This document shows, piece after piece, positions 46,989-59,231 of a stretch of DNA of 64,000 nt. The translations under genes and the position numbers were made by a program. A model generated the notes under the pieces. The model was given only the letters and a program-made list of their open reading frames with translations, searched no databases and was not told the DNA's origin. The stretch's first letter is position 1. Every line of letters begins with the position of its first letter. Source of the DNA: Larix kaempferi (taxonomy: Eukaryota > Streptophyta > Pinopsida > Pinales > Pinaceae); contig BSBM01000125.1 of NCBI GenBank assembly GCA_027924585.1, forward strand, positions 439,001-503,000, in the 5' to 3' direction.

Positions 46989-47006
46989 ATTATTAAAAAA
47001 ATAAAT
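46989..47006. repeat. Target site duplication of the third retroposed insertion, right
   Basis: ATTATTAAAAAAATAAAT, directly after the A-run; identical to 45092-45109. Confidence 0.85.
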
Positions 47007-47930
47007 TAACTCTAGACAAGGGTATTTTAAAATTAGTCTCTTCTCTTTTTTAGTAAAGTGCATAAACATGGAATAAGATGATATAAGATTGTACTTACAT
47101 TACTTATAAATATTAAAGATATTAATAAATTATAGAAAATTGTATTTACATTGTTTACCAGGGTTAGAGCCATTAGCATATATTACACGTATGGCGAAGC
47201 CTTTTGACTTGTATGAAATTTTTATTCTGTATTTTTTTCTTAATAATACTATATGTTTAATATATTTCAAAAGTTTGATTGATTAAAGAGTTGAGATTTG
47301 ACTTTGTATAAATCTTTAAAAAATTTGAGATTTAATACATGCTTGTTTTTTATATTTTTTATATAAATGTAAACGTGTGGTTATGTTTCATATTTTGGAA
47401 TTAAATTTTTGTTTATAAAGATTTTGATTTTCCATTTTATTAATATTTAAGAATAGAAACTTTATTAATTGGTTTTAAAGTTGTATGTTTTAATTTTGCA
47501 TTTTCACTTTGAAGTTTTGTTCTTATTAATTTTGTTCTTATTAATTGGTTAAAGTTGTAAGTTTTAATTTTGCATATGCACTTTGAATTTTTGTTCTTAT
47601 TAATTAATTTTATCTTTATTAATTAATTGATTATGTAATTTTTTTAATGTGAATTTATATATTTTTTATTTTGTAAAAGTAAAAATTATTATAGTATGAA
47701 TTTATATCTTTATTAATTGATTACATTTTTATGAATTGATATTTTCATATTTTTGAAGTAATAAAAAATGTTTTATTAATAAAATTTTGTTTTGGTTGAG
47801 TTTCTTATTTTGTAAAGCAAGAGTTTTAGTAATAAAATTTAATTATAGCATTTTTTTAAAAGTAAAAGCATTTTCAAGTTATTAATTATATCTTATATTT
47901 TGAAAAAATACAACATTTTTAATTAATTAG
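47007..47930. other. No gene seen; AT-rich with a 77-bp tandem duplication
   Basis: 47466-47530 and 47543-47603 share TTAATTGGTT, AAAGTTGTA, GTTTTAATTTTGCAT, CACTTTGAA and TTTGTTCTTATTAA in order, offset about 77. The remainder is simple AT-rich DNA, and the right end includes the target site of LINE copy 2. Confidence 0.6.
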
Positions 47931-47932
47931 TT
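47916..47932. repeat. Target site duplication of LINE copy 2, left
   Basis: TTTTTAATTAATTAGTT here matches TTTTTATTAATTAGTT at 54371-54386 with one A inserted or lost; ATTAATTAGTT is exact. Confidence 0.65.
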
Positions 47933-47954
47933 TTTTTTTTCCAGCGAAAAAAAC

Positions 47955-47986
47955 TACTATTGTTATTCATGATGAATCAAATAGTA
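47955..47986 (-). promoter_or_regulatory. 3' terminal stem-loop of LINE copy 2
   Basis: Arms TACTATT and AATAGTA enclose an inner stem ATTCA/TGAAT with a 3-base loop. It has the same position relative to the poly(A) end, and the same inner and outer arms, as in copy 1 (36121-36152), while neighbouring 3' UTR sequence differs. Confidence 0.6.
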
Positions 47987-48197
47987 CAAAGTAAACCTGA
48001 TTCTTCTGACGAATCATATTACATGTCTCTTGTATCAACCAGCCCACCCAAGTGCTATCAAGCTCTATTCTACGATCATACAATATACCATTATATCCCA
48101 AAACTATAAATATCCTCCAGATCTAGCATATCAACATAGAATAGAAACAAAAACCATATCCCCAGAAATATATTCTGTCCAGAGGATACAAAAAGTA

Positions 48198-51100
48198 TTA
48201 GTCAAAAAAATGGACTGTCCCACAGTCCAGGAGGCTGTCATCTAACCATTCTTCCCAATGTAGCTGCCCTTCAATTCCAGATAAGGCTTGTTTTGATAAC
48301 TTATCAGCAAGAGAATTATGTTCTCTGAAGATATGCTCGAAGCAAATATTCTGTTGTTTTGAAATTTCCATTCGAGTTCTGTGGACCCAATGTCGAAGAC
48401 TTAGAACATTGAGACAGAATTCTCCAGCATCCCATTTAATGGTGACTCTGGAATCACCAAAAACTTTGATATTGACCAAACCAAAGATGTTGGCGACTTT
48501 AAGAACACACCAAAGTGCCATCAATTCCGCTTTCATATTGGATCCCTGACCACAATTGAGGTTGAAAGAGAAATAATGAGACTCATTTAAAAAGATAACC
48601 CCCCCCACAGCACAAATTCCATGTTGAGATGCTCCGTCAAAGAAGAGGATGGCCTGGTCCACTTTGCATTTAAAAATACTAGATCTGTCAGTCTTTAACT
48701 TAAGTGAATCAGTCTTGCAAATTGAATTCATTTTAAGAGCAGCGATAGCACATTGTGTAACATCAGGCGGTCTGTTCTGAAAGATAGCACAATTACGAGA
48801 ATACCAAATAGACCAAGAAATGCAGATAGCAACATAGAAATGCTGTCTACAAAATCTATACCAATTCAGAAAGGATTTGTTAAAATCACCCATGATCCAG
48901 CACTGAGTGATGCTCAAAGAAGTAGATACCACATCCCAGACTTCAATGGTGAAATCACAATGCACAAAAAGGTGTTGCTTGGTCTCAGCAGCTTTTTTAC
49001 ACAGAAAACATAAACTAGGCCCATTCCAGCCTCGTTTGCATAAATTTTCCCAAGTCTTCAAACGATCTTGAATAAGAAGCCAGCAAAAACATTTAAGCTT
49101 TAAAGGAATAGACCACTGCTAAAGTTTTTCATACCACCAATCCTGGGGATAGCTGAATTTAGATTGAACAATTCTGGAATATGCAGAAGATGCAGTAACT
49201 TGACCTGTAACAGAGTTGCCACCCCAAACAAGCTGATCAGGCTCGTAATTTAGACAAACACCAGCAGAAATTAACCTAGAAATGTACTCATCCCACGATC
49301 GGGCATAGCAGCCCGTGAGTCCCAAATCTCTTGACGAAATCCACTTAGAACTATGTTCCAGACTCGAATCCTGCAGAAAAATTTTATTCAAAGATGACAA
49401 ACCAAGGATCTGAAGATATTGCGTAATACCATCTGGGAGAATATAGTTATCTTCCAAACCTATAATGGGATCGATCCCAATACGAACCAGCGAACCAGAT
49501 CCAACATGCCACACAAGATCATTTTTTATCCAATGAAAAATTTTCATGAAGCCCCGCCATAGTGGGGAAAAATTCCAGCTTGAAAGTTTCGGGTTCCTAA
49601 TCCAGCAGAAGACATCCATATTAATATACTTACAGTGAATAAGTCTAGACCAAAGAATGCTCCCAAAAAGACTTCTCCAAAGGCTTTTAAGTCTTAATGC
49701 AGTATTGAAGGTTGTCAAGTCTTTGACACCCCAACCACCGAACCTGGTGGGTCTAGAGATGATATCCGCGGCTACCATATGAAGATTTCCAGAAATAGCC
49801 GAACCAGACCAAAGAAAATTATAGCAATATCTGTTGATGATCTTAATAATGGAAGATGGAACTTCCAACAATGTGAACCAGTAGACAGGTATACTGCAGA
49901 GGACTGATTTCAGCAAAATAAGCTTGCCCCCTCTGGATAGGAACCTGTAAGCCCAGTGAGCGATACGAGCTTCAAATTTTCTCAACAGCCAGAACCAGTC
50001 CTTTGTTAGATAATTATTTGGTTTAATAAAATATCCCAGGTACTTAAACCCCTGATCCAAAGGGTAGCACTTGTAAGGCAGAATAGCAGTGATGTCATTA
50101 AGCTGTCCTTCATCAGATGTTAAGTGATAAAAACTGGATTTACCTTCACTGACCTTCATGCCTGACGCCCTGCAGAAAACTTGAATAATTTCTTTGTAAT
50201 TATCCCATTCCTCAAGAGTGTTAACTCCCGCCACCAGAACATCATCTGCAAATAAAATATGTGTAATCACACAGTCTCTTTTTATATTAATACCCTTGAT
50301 CTGATCACCCAAAGCAGCATAATTTATCAATCTGCTAAAACCATCCATGATAAGTATAAATAGCAGAGGTGAAAGAGGACATCCCCGTCTGATTCCCCTA
50401 GAGCATCTAAAAAAAACCGAAGGGCTTCCATTAACAAGAACAGAGATGTTCATAGATGTAATACAAGCCATTATCCACTTAATGGTCAATGAGGGAACAC
50501 CAATCTGGATAAGAATTAACCTGAGGAATGACCAATTTACTCGGTCATAAGCTTTTTCTAGATCCATCTTAAGGACTAAAGCTTTTTTCTTATAAATCTT
50601 TATACTATGTAGCACCTCCTGTGCAATACCAATGGCTTCATGAATTTGCCGCCCAGCCAAGAAACCAAATTGCTCAAGCGAGATGTGTTGATAAAGAGTG
50701 GATTTTAAACGATCTGCAATAATTTTGGAAATGAGCTTGTAAAGCAAATTACACAGGGCAATCGGACGATAATCTCCAAAGCACATCGGATTATATTTCT
50801 TGGGTATGAGAGTAACAAAAGTAGAATTCAGTCCCCCTGAAATGTAGCCATTAATCCTAGAGAAATTGACCAAATCTTTCAGCTCACACCCCATAATATC
50901 AAAAAAATGGATATAAAGCTCCACTGGCCACCCATCGGGTCCGGGGCTTTTTTCTTTTGCAAAGCTCTTCAAAGTCTGTTCGATTTCTTTCAAAGAAACC
51001 TCAGCTTGTAAGCTTTCAGCCCCTTGCTCATCAAAAAAGCGAGGGAAAAGAGAAGCAATTTTGATTTGCTCTGCCATACAGCAATCACCAGGATCAATGT

Positions 51101-52322
51101 AGATATGCCCGAAGTAAGAAGAAGCTTCTGATTTCAAGTGTTGAAGACCAGAAATATGATTGCCTCTATCATCAACGATCTCCCAAATATGTTTAGAATT
51201 TCTTCTAGCCGATGCAAATGAGTGAAAAAATTTAGTGTTCTTGTCACCAAAGGATAACCAAGTGGCTCGACTTTTCAGTCGCCATTCTTTTTCCATGAGC
51301 AAAAGAATCTCCTCTTTTTTTTTCTCTGCCTGTCTCATGACCTCAAACCCTTCAAATGTTAAGGAACTATGAATATTATCTGAGATAGCTTCCTGTAGGC
51401 TCTGTTCCAATTGAGTTAGTTCCTTCTTATCTGCCAATTTCTTTTCTTTAATCCATTTGGTCACAACCTCTTTTAGTTCTTTCAATTTATGGCAAAAATT
51501 CAGGATTGGATTAGAACCCGAAACATCACAGGACATCCAAAAGCTCCTAACCATGTTACAGAAATTGTCATCTTCCAACCAACTGGAGTTGAATTTGAAA
51601 GGTGAAGCCAGCTTCTGCCCCATAGTGTCGAGCTGGAGAAGAATGGGCTAGTGGTCCGAGAATTTATGCTCATAAACCCAAGACCTGTGATTCTGGAAAG
51701 TTTTCAACAACTTGGCGCTGACAAGAAATCTATCCAGGCGTTTATGCACCCCATCATTACCAAATCTACCATTTGTCCAGGTGGGGGATAACTTGTGAGG
51801 CTTGACATCAACTAGATCAGCAGCATCAAATAACTGAGAAAAAAAATCAGCTAAATCATCCAGTCTTGCAGAAACACCCCAAATTTCAGCTGCATGCCAA
51901 GTAAAATTAAGATCCCCTGCAATGATCAAATCCTTCAAATTCAAAAGACCAGATTCCTGGAGAGAAGACCAAAATTCCTCTCTCTCCCGATATGGAGCAT
52001 AACAGTTTAGGATCGACAGAGAATGGTTATTAGCACAGAAAAAACCTTTAAGTAAAATTCCCCAGGGCGTAGTAAAGGCCTTAAGATCAAAAAACTTTGG
52101 GTCCCAGGCCACAGCTAAACCCCCAGAAAGTCCACAGGAGTCAACTGCAGAAACCTCCCAAGTTGGTAGCAATTTACAAAGTTTATGAATTGCTAGGGTA
52201 CTCTCACACATAGTTTCCTAGAAAAATATAAGAGAAGGGACAGTAGAGCTGAAAAGATTGGCTAAAGCCTGTGCCCTAGACACCTTAGCCAACCCTCGCA
52301 CATTCAGAGACAACAGAGACAT
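48198..52322 (-). pseudogene. LINE ORF2, copy 2, with three in-frame stops
   Basis: A single 1375-codon frame starting at the TAATG overlap. Domains follow copy 1: endonuclease 1-230, reverse transcriptase (KSPGPDGWP, LKMDLEKAYD, FADD), zf-RVT (CFLCKK...HLFVHC) and RNase H (FFDGA, KAELMAL, VFGDSRV, EHNSLADKLSK). Stops are TAG at codon 35 (52220-52218; copy 1 has Gln), TAG at codon 225 (51650-51648; copy 1 has Trp after SDH) and TAG at codon 1068 (49121-49119; copy 1 has Trp). Each is one C-to-T or G-to-A change from sense. The C-terminus runs 22-27 residues beyond that of copy 1 (EEWLDDSLLDCGTVHFFD). Confidence 0.93.
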
Positions 52323-53914
52323 TAGTTAATGGGAGAGGTGGGGGACAAAGCTCTAAGCCCCAAAGGTGAATTAGGAACAGACCCATCAATATCCTCAAGC
52401 CTTTTTGAAACCGGAATGTAAGAGCAAGGAATCGAAGCATCCCTGTCGATGAATTTCTTTTTTTTTCCTTTTCTAATGGTCACATTTTGAAATTGTAAAG
52501 ACTGGACAGGCTTAGCAGAAGAACCACTACCAGGGTTTTTTATGTAGGAAGGAAGATGTGGGAATTCTTCTCCATTAGCCGATAGCAGATAGCCAGATTC
52601 AGCTAGAATGGCCTTTTCCTCCGAAGTAGAAGGAATCTCTGAATTTTGGATCTCAGGAACCAAGGCAGAAGAGTCAGCAGGGGTCAAAGAAAGTTGTTTC
52701 AAGTCCACAGAGTTTGCCGGCTGCAGGGTCCCAGGAAAAGAAGGAGATTTGTCAAGTAAAGGGTATGAAGGTTGAGGTGAGGAGAAACCCAATCCCGAAC
52801 CATCAACATCAGAATCCCCAAATAGTTTTCGGCTAGTGTTTGAGACAGGGGTCTTAACCGAAGAGCTAGCTATGGGTAACCCTGTTTTAAGGTCATGACG
52901 CATCTGAATCTCCCCCTTAGAGATCCGGCTATCAAGGAGTTTTTTTTATTTTTCAATAAAATCAAGGTCCGCAGGAGACAGATCAGGATAAAAGTGTGGA
53001 TTAGAATAAAGCTTACCCGGTTGTTCCGAAGCGTGCATCCGGTTGTGAACCCTAGGCGAGGAAGACTCCATCAGAGGAGTGGTGGGCTTGAAGCTGAAAG
53101 GGAAAACTGCTCGAACATGTCCAAGTTGTTTGCACAAAAAGCACCGAAACGGGATTTTGTAATAGTCCAGAGTCTGCTTCCAAATTTTTTGACCCCAGGC
53201 GATTTCAATCTCCGCCGGAAGCCCACCCCTTGTATCCAATTCAACCATGACTCTTGCAAACCGTCGGTCAATTCCATGCAGATTTTGTTTGTCCAGTCGA
53301 ACAAATCTTCCAACGGCGTTTGCAATACCCTTAAGAATTTCCTCTGTCCAGAGAACAATAGGTAAACCAGGAACAATCATCCAGAGATGCCGGATAGGCT
53401 GATATTCGTGCAAAGGATTGAAATTAATATGCCACCTCTTGAGATATAAAGAACCTTGCTTGAAAACCCAATTTCTGGCTAAAATCACATCAACATGAGC
53501 AGCCTCAGAAAAAGTGAACAGTATCCACCTGTTCAGAAGCAAATTAATCCTCGGGGCCATACCAGTAATAGGCTGCCAATGTTTGGATACCCAATCCATG
53601 ATTTCAGACTTGTTGCCTGAGGAGAATTCCAATCTCCCCACTAATGCCCGATCAGCCAGAATTCCAATTTTTTCAAGGTTATAGTTCTCATCAACGTTAT
53701 AACGAGCTAGCTCAGCTTTGGCCTTGAAATTCTTCAACCGCCTTCTAGTTTTGGCTCTCGCACCACAAAGTTTGTTCCCATGAGGACCCGAAACCCTACC
53801 TCTATCATGAGGGTCTCCAGAATTTGCCGACGAATGGTCCACGGGAGGGTTTGATGACCCGGGAGAAGCCACCGAGAGGTATTCACCTACCATCATGAAG
53901 GAAGGGACCGCCAA
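52322..53914 (-). pseudogene. LINE ORF1, copy 2, with one in-frame stop and a damaged CCHC knuckle
   Basis: A 531-codon frame beginning MAVPSFMMVGEY. A basic region (RAKTRRRLKNFKAK, about 53-66) precedes a DUF4283-like domain (about 85-235, with RALVGRLEF, NWVFKQGSLYLKRWH and HLWMIVPGLPIVLWTEE). The zinc knuckle reads CFLCKQLGHVRAVF: C258, C261 and H266 are kept but the last Cys is Phe (271). A TAA at 52948-52946 follows F-I-E-K, after which 193 codons continue in frame with a Ser/Pro-rich tail and a basic patch (RKGKKKKF). The final TAA overlaps the ORF2 ATG. Confidence 0.88.
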
Positions 53915-54370
53915 CTGCCGGTGGAAGGACAGGACAAACGGCCAACTCCCAGAGAAAGATACACCCCCTCACGGGTCACAAAAATAGCAGAATATCCGAT
54001 AAAAAAGAAAGCCCTAAAGGAAGTAGAGGTCTAATCTGCAAAAAACATTAGGTTGCCAAAAATAGAGAAAAAACACATGGAGAAAACATAAAAAATTAGC
54101 TCCGGACAATTAAGGAATCAACCCACATCAAGAAAGCTGCAGCAACCCCAAAATGTCCAGTTGATAGTTGGGAGGATAACCTACGACAATGATCATTGTT
54201 CCCACTTTTTTTATTCTTGGTTGGTACTAGACCGATTATGATAATCGGCTGGACTCCAAGTCATCGCAAGCCATCCACGCCTTCTATCAACCATCTAGAT
54301 CAGGATAAACTACAGCAGACCTGAGAAACCCTAGCCCCCATCTCCCCCCATCTCCTCATACCAGGTGACC

Positions 54371-54386
54371 TTTTTATTAATTAGTT
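54371..54386. repeat. Target site duplication of LINE copy 2, right
   Basis: TTTTTATTAATTAGTT; partner of 47916-47932 with a one-base length difference. Confidence 0.65.
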
Positions 54387-57300
54387 ATATCTTCTATTTA
54401 GAAAGAGTAAATTTTTTATAAATATCTTCAAAATAATTAACAATGAAATTTCATTTATTTAGTAATATTAATTTTAAATGTTATTTTATAAATTTAATTA
54501 AGAATTTTTTACAAAGTTTTTTAAACTTTTTCAAAAATTAAAAATAATATTAAAAAACTTCTTAATATTGTTTATATTAAGTATTTGATTATAATTTTAT
54601 TTTTAATTGTTAAAATTTTGTTTTTTTTTTTTAAATTATAAAATATATTTAGATATATTTAATAATTTTATTCTAAATACTTTTAAAATAGTAACTTTAA
54701 ATATTTTTTATTTTTTTAATTATAAATTATAAAAATGTATTTATTTATTTATTTTCTAAATGCTTTTAGAAATGATTAACTTCAAATTTTACATCCATAA
54801 AAATATCTTTAAAGTAATAAGTATGAAACATGTTTTTTTGCATAACCTAAAATACAAATTTTAATATAATAGTGTTTTAATATAATATGGGTTAAACTTG
54901 TAAAACTAGTTAACAATAGGATAGGCATGAATTAACTTTCTCTTAAGTTATTGTTATAAACATATTTAAACTAGTTTTGTACGAGTTGATCATAACCTTC
55001 ATCTTACAAATTTTCATTTAGATAGAAGAACTTTAACACAAATATATGAAATTTCCCAATCATTTGTAAATATTAAAAGGGCACTATGCAATTATTTTCC
55101 AGTACAATATGTATTTTAGCAATGTTCAACCTAACATGAAATTCTATGTATTTTTTAAATAATTTTGTTAATTATTTTTAAAAATTGTATGTAATTATTT
55201 TCTAAGATCAATGAAGCTACAATTATTTTAATTAATCTATTGTATGAAATTATTGTATGAATTATTTTCTTGATCGTTCCCCCAATTTTCTAGAGTTTCT
55301 AATCATATTTAATTAATCTATTTTCTAAAATAATTCTATTTAATTTGATGAAAGGAAAATTTAAAATAAAAATGGAAGCTACATTAAAATTTATTTTAAT
55401 TATTTTAATGCTCAACTTTTTGTGTGAGGGTTTATTTTAATGCTTACATTTAATAAACTAATTTCATTTAATTATTTTAAAGAGACTTAATCATAATGAT
55501 TTTATAGTTTGAAAAAATATTTTAATGATTTTTTTTTAAATTACATTATAGACTTGACAATTTTATTAGAATTTATTTACATTCATTGTCTTTAGCTTCT
55601 ACGAATGGAGGGATAAGAATAAGAACATAGCCTCGGATTTTTTGGATTTATACATGATAACTTTCTTGGATTTATGTATAATAGCCTTCAATTTTTGTAT
55701 ATGTGAAAAGGGTTAGAATATTTACATACTTAGTTGATCTTATTTAATGACACAAGAGTGTGGGTGATGTACTTCCATTTGAAATCTATACTAGGGAATG
55801 TATATGTAATACTCTAATCAATGCTATAACATTCTAGGAAATATTCATAAAGATCAAATTGATTGATGTACATTGTTAAAATGCTGATTAGTTTGGGTAA
55901 GATATATAGGAAAAATACATGTGAAAGGTTCCAAATTTATATTAAGATGTAATTATCTCATATGAACGATGTATCGATATAGATGTTGTTCTTATGTCTT
56001 TTCTAAGATTGATGTGAAATGTAATGATTTCGAGAATAGAAGTATCATAATCTTTTATGTTGGATTGTTGATTCGTAACTCTATATCATTTAGTGAAGTA
56101 CTATTCTAAGAAAAAAATAAAGATATGCAAACTTTGGCGAAACTTGTTATTACCTTGATCAAACAAATATTATGAATAGTGTTTTTGAACAATGGGGATT
56201 TCAAAATTGCATAGAGTATCAAGTAAATCCACATTATAGTTTTTGGTATTCTATCTTTTGTTAAGAATTACTAAGCGCACTATCTATGAGCTTCATTAAG
56301 TTAGAATGAAGTATTATTAGTATACTCCAAAGAAGAGAGTGTGTTAGATTAGGCGAAGTCACTTGAATATCTTCAATTATCATAGCTACATTTTATTTGG
56401 TATTGCATAGATGTTATATATTCTTTTGACAGTTTTTCATGGAATGCTATATCAGAAAATAGAGCCTCATAGATGTTATAGAATATAAATGAAGTTATAG
56501 TTACATTTAGCGAAATAAAAAGTTGACTCTCAAGTATCAAAGTTAGAATGTACATCGTTTTGCTTAAGTTTTTGGTAGTATGCTTATCGCAAAAATATTT
56601 GTCGACTCTCTTTTCTTCTCTTCCGTGGATCCAATAGTATGGATTCCATAACCAAAGTAATTATTAATCTTGAATATTGATATCCCAGACTAGGTTACAA
56701 AATATGTTTAAAGACATGAACAAATTCATGTGATAAGATGACCAATGTGTTGAAATATTATTTTTGTTTATGAAAAATCGTCATTTTGTTAAATGTTAAG
56801 ATTTTATTACTTAACGATTCTAATTTTTGAACTTCTTATCGATATTAGAATTGTAGGTATAATCTTAAAGGGGTATTACTGTATGGAATTGCAAGCAGTA
56901 TTCCTAGGAGTTTAAATGATCTTTTTTTTAATGCATTATGATTCTAATTATTTCTTCTTAGATAAACCCTGGTAGGATTTGTTATATCTTCTAACAAAGA
57001 TTGATGTGTATCAAGTTAAAATATTTTGTTAGGAGTTTGATTATAGGAATAGAAGAATCATAGAACTTGTTATGATTGATTGATCATAGGATATTTTAAA
57101 AGAGTATGGAAAGATTATAGAGAAAATAATCTTTAGATAATGAGTCTTATATGGAAATGAATCTATATGCAACTAACTGTTAAAAATTATGATTCTAATA
57201 TGTTTGTTTGTTAGCAGACTTGACCTCAAACTCACATTAAGGAAATTGAAGAGTTTACATTATACATCGGGATGAATTGAAGATGATGCACAAGTTAATT

Positions 57301-57681
57301 GAATGAGCATGCGTGTAATGCTATGAAACTAATGTGTTCAATTGTTGAACAACTGAAGCAAAGAAATTTTTCTTTTATACTAACATTTCAAGAAGTAGTC
57401 TTAATCACGATCAACGTCGTGATCAAAGTGGAGAGTTGATCATAAAACCACTTATATAGATAAGTTGAGCTAAATCACCCAAGAGTAAGTAATGATTTAC
57501 TTAACATTTTATTATAGTATGAATTACATAATTTTATGAATCATGATTAATGATAGATTTATGAATAAAGATGTGTGATTATCAAAATGTATATAATGTT
57601 ATAAGCAAAAAGGTGAATATATTTGTTAATATTTTGTTGCTTTGGCATAAAGAAAAAATAAATGATTGTTACTACATAAAT
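54387..57681. other. No gene seen
   Basis: Very AT-rich to about 55600, then somewhat less so. Only short frames without motifs occur. No LTR ends, target duplications or tandem repeats could be supported. Confidence 0.5.
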
Positions 57682-57792
57682 TTCCTGGACTCAAATGAGA
57701 AGGTTTGAGGGGAACATAATATTTCTTGGACTCAAACGAGAAGGTTTGAGTGGAAAAGAATAATTCATGTACTCAAGCAGAAAGGTTGCATC
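57682..57792. repeat. 42-bp tandem repeat, about 2.6 units
   Basis: The units share CTGGACTCAAATGAGAAGG / TTGGACTCAAACGAGAAGG / TGTACTCAAGCAGAAAGG, each followed by TTTGAG or TTGCATC. A related duplication of a GGTGGCTCGTTG / GGTGGCTCACTA word lies at 57870-57960. Confidence 0.75.
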
Positions 57793-58366
57793 TACACTCA
57801 CTTACTAGTTGTTGCGGGAGGCAACTTCCCTAAAAATGTGGTCATGTTCCCCAATAAAGTGGAATAGAGCGGGTGGCTCGTTGAATGAAAAACTAACCCA
57901 AAGACCTAGGCAAACATATCCATCGAATTGAGCAGGTGGCTCACTATGTTTTTACTTGTGACAATTATGAGAACACAAGGTGGGAATGCACAAGAGATTC
58001 GATGAGGGGAAGGCTAGGGAGTGAATGGTAGATCTGCAAATTTGAACTAGTACTACTGAGTGCAGATTTCATAATGTTGAATGCAAAGTTCATACTACTG
58101 AGTTTACAGAGGATATTCTAACTACAAGTATGATTGATGAGACAACAGAACTCGAGGATGAGTTCTGTGTCCAAGCAAAGGATTGCTGAAATGCCAAACT
58201 CATGGGAGAGTTTGATGATCAACAAAATTTTGTTGAAAGATTTGTTTTATGATATAGAAAATATTAATGACTTGTCTTGTAACTAGACTATCTGATGTCT
58301 TTATGTGTGAATGTTATGAATGTTAGAGTAAGAAAATATGCCCTCGAGGATGAGGATGAATGATAA

Positions 58367-58630
58367 ATGATTAACATTTACTATTTGAAATTTCATATAC
58401 TTATGTATGCTGAAAAATGTTGGAAGATTTGGTATGATCTATACAAATGTGCAGGTTGTGAAAGAAGTACGGCCCATAAAGATGAATCAAGAGAGTTCGA
58501 AGATGATCAAGAATACCCAAAAGGAGAGACGACAAGTGAACTAAAGAATGGTGAATCCTTAAGAGTGGACGAATTTCTAAGAAATATGAACACCGAGGAC
58601 GGTGTTATTCTTAAGGGGAGGAGTATGTAA
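58367..58630 (+). pseudogene. Possible 3' end of a Ty3/gypsy-like polyprotein
   Basis: The frame ends ESLRVDEFLRNMNTEDG and then VILKGRSM, stopping exactly where a purine tract meets an LTR-type start. In many plant gypsy elements the polyprotein ends with a short acidic segment just before the PPT. No catalytic domain is visible upstream, so the identification rests on position and ending only. Confidence 0.4.
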
Positions 58631-58966
58631 CATCCCTCTTTTCACGTAATTATTGTTTTTAGAAATGTAAAAGAAATTGTAATTCTTTTCTGATGAGGAG
58701 CTCAAGGCCAAGGCCCCATCAAAAAGAACTCAGGAGTTATAATTGTCATCGTCGTAGTTGAGGAGATGGTCACTCCTATCCACCTTCTAAAAAGTTATAA
58801 GGTTTATCTTGTAGATGACAACTACAACTAATTAATCCTAAGTAAACTAAAGATGATCACTCAATAGCCTGAAAGCTTAGATGATATCTTAACTAATACG
58901 ATGACCATAATAAGTACTAAGGGGATGTCTAATACTTAGCGTAAGAACATAAAATAAAGGAGGCTA
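58613..58966 (+). mobile_element. PPT and LTR-like start of a gypsy-type element
   Basis: AAGGGGAGGAG at 58613-58623 is a good polypurine tract, followed by TGTAACATCCC at 58626, a common start of plant gypsy LTRs. A second similar junction (AAAGGAGGCTA then TGTTACAACCC at 58967) occurs 341 bases later. The right end of the LTR and its partner were not found. Confidence 0.4.
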
Positions 58967-58995
58967 TGTTACAACCCATTTGGAAAGGGTAAAGT

Positions 58996-59031
<36 letters not shown>

Positions 59032-59197
59032 TTAACACATCTTTAAAACAAATTTTAATATTCAATTATACTTGCTATGGTATAGGTATTATAAGTGACC
59101 TATCATATATATAAATATGTATACATATAAAGGTATGCCTAAGTACTACCTAGACCTTAAAACAAAACTTCACCAAGTAGCATATGGTGGAAACCTT

Positions 59198-59230
<33 letters not shown>
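58996..59230. repeat. Two (TA)n microsatellites
   Basis: (TA)n runs at about 58998-59026 and 59201-59228, separated by AT-rich sequence. A related TTATTTCTTATATATATTC segment follows at 59265. Confidence 0.85.

Positions 59231-59231
<1 letters not shown>

Larger units (their letters stand above)
47931..54370 (-). mobile_element. L1-type LINE, copy 2 (about 6.44 kb)
   Basis: Same family and orientation as copy 1 but clearly diverged. Order on the minus strand: 5' UTR 54370-53915, ORF1 53914-52322, ORF2 52322-48198, 3' UTR of 257 bases, poly(A) as ten T at 47931-47940. Both ORFs stay in one frame from end to end and are interrupted only by stop codons: one in ORF1, three in ORF2. Near-identical target repeats flank it. 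The clean frames imply the insertion is not ancient, or that decay has been mainly base transitions. Confidence 0.92.

Noticed and set aside
34540-58640. The LTR-like starts at 34540 (TGTAACGCCCC) and 58626 (TGTAACATCCC) as the two LTRs of one element disrupted by nested LINEs
   Set aside because: Beyond the first dozen bases the two sequences do not align, and no primer site follows the left one.
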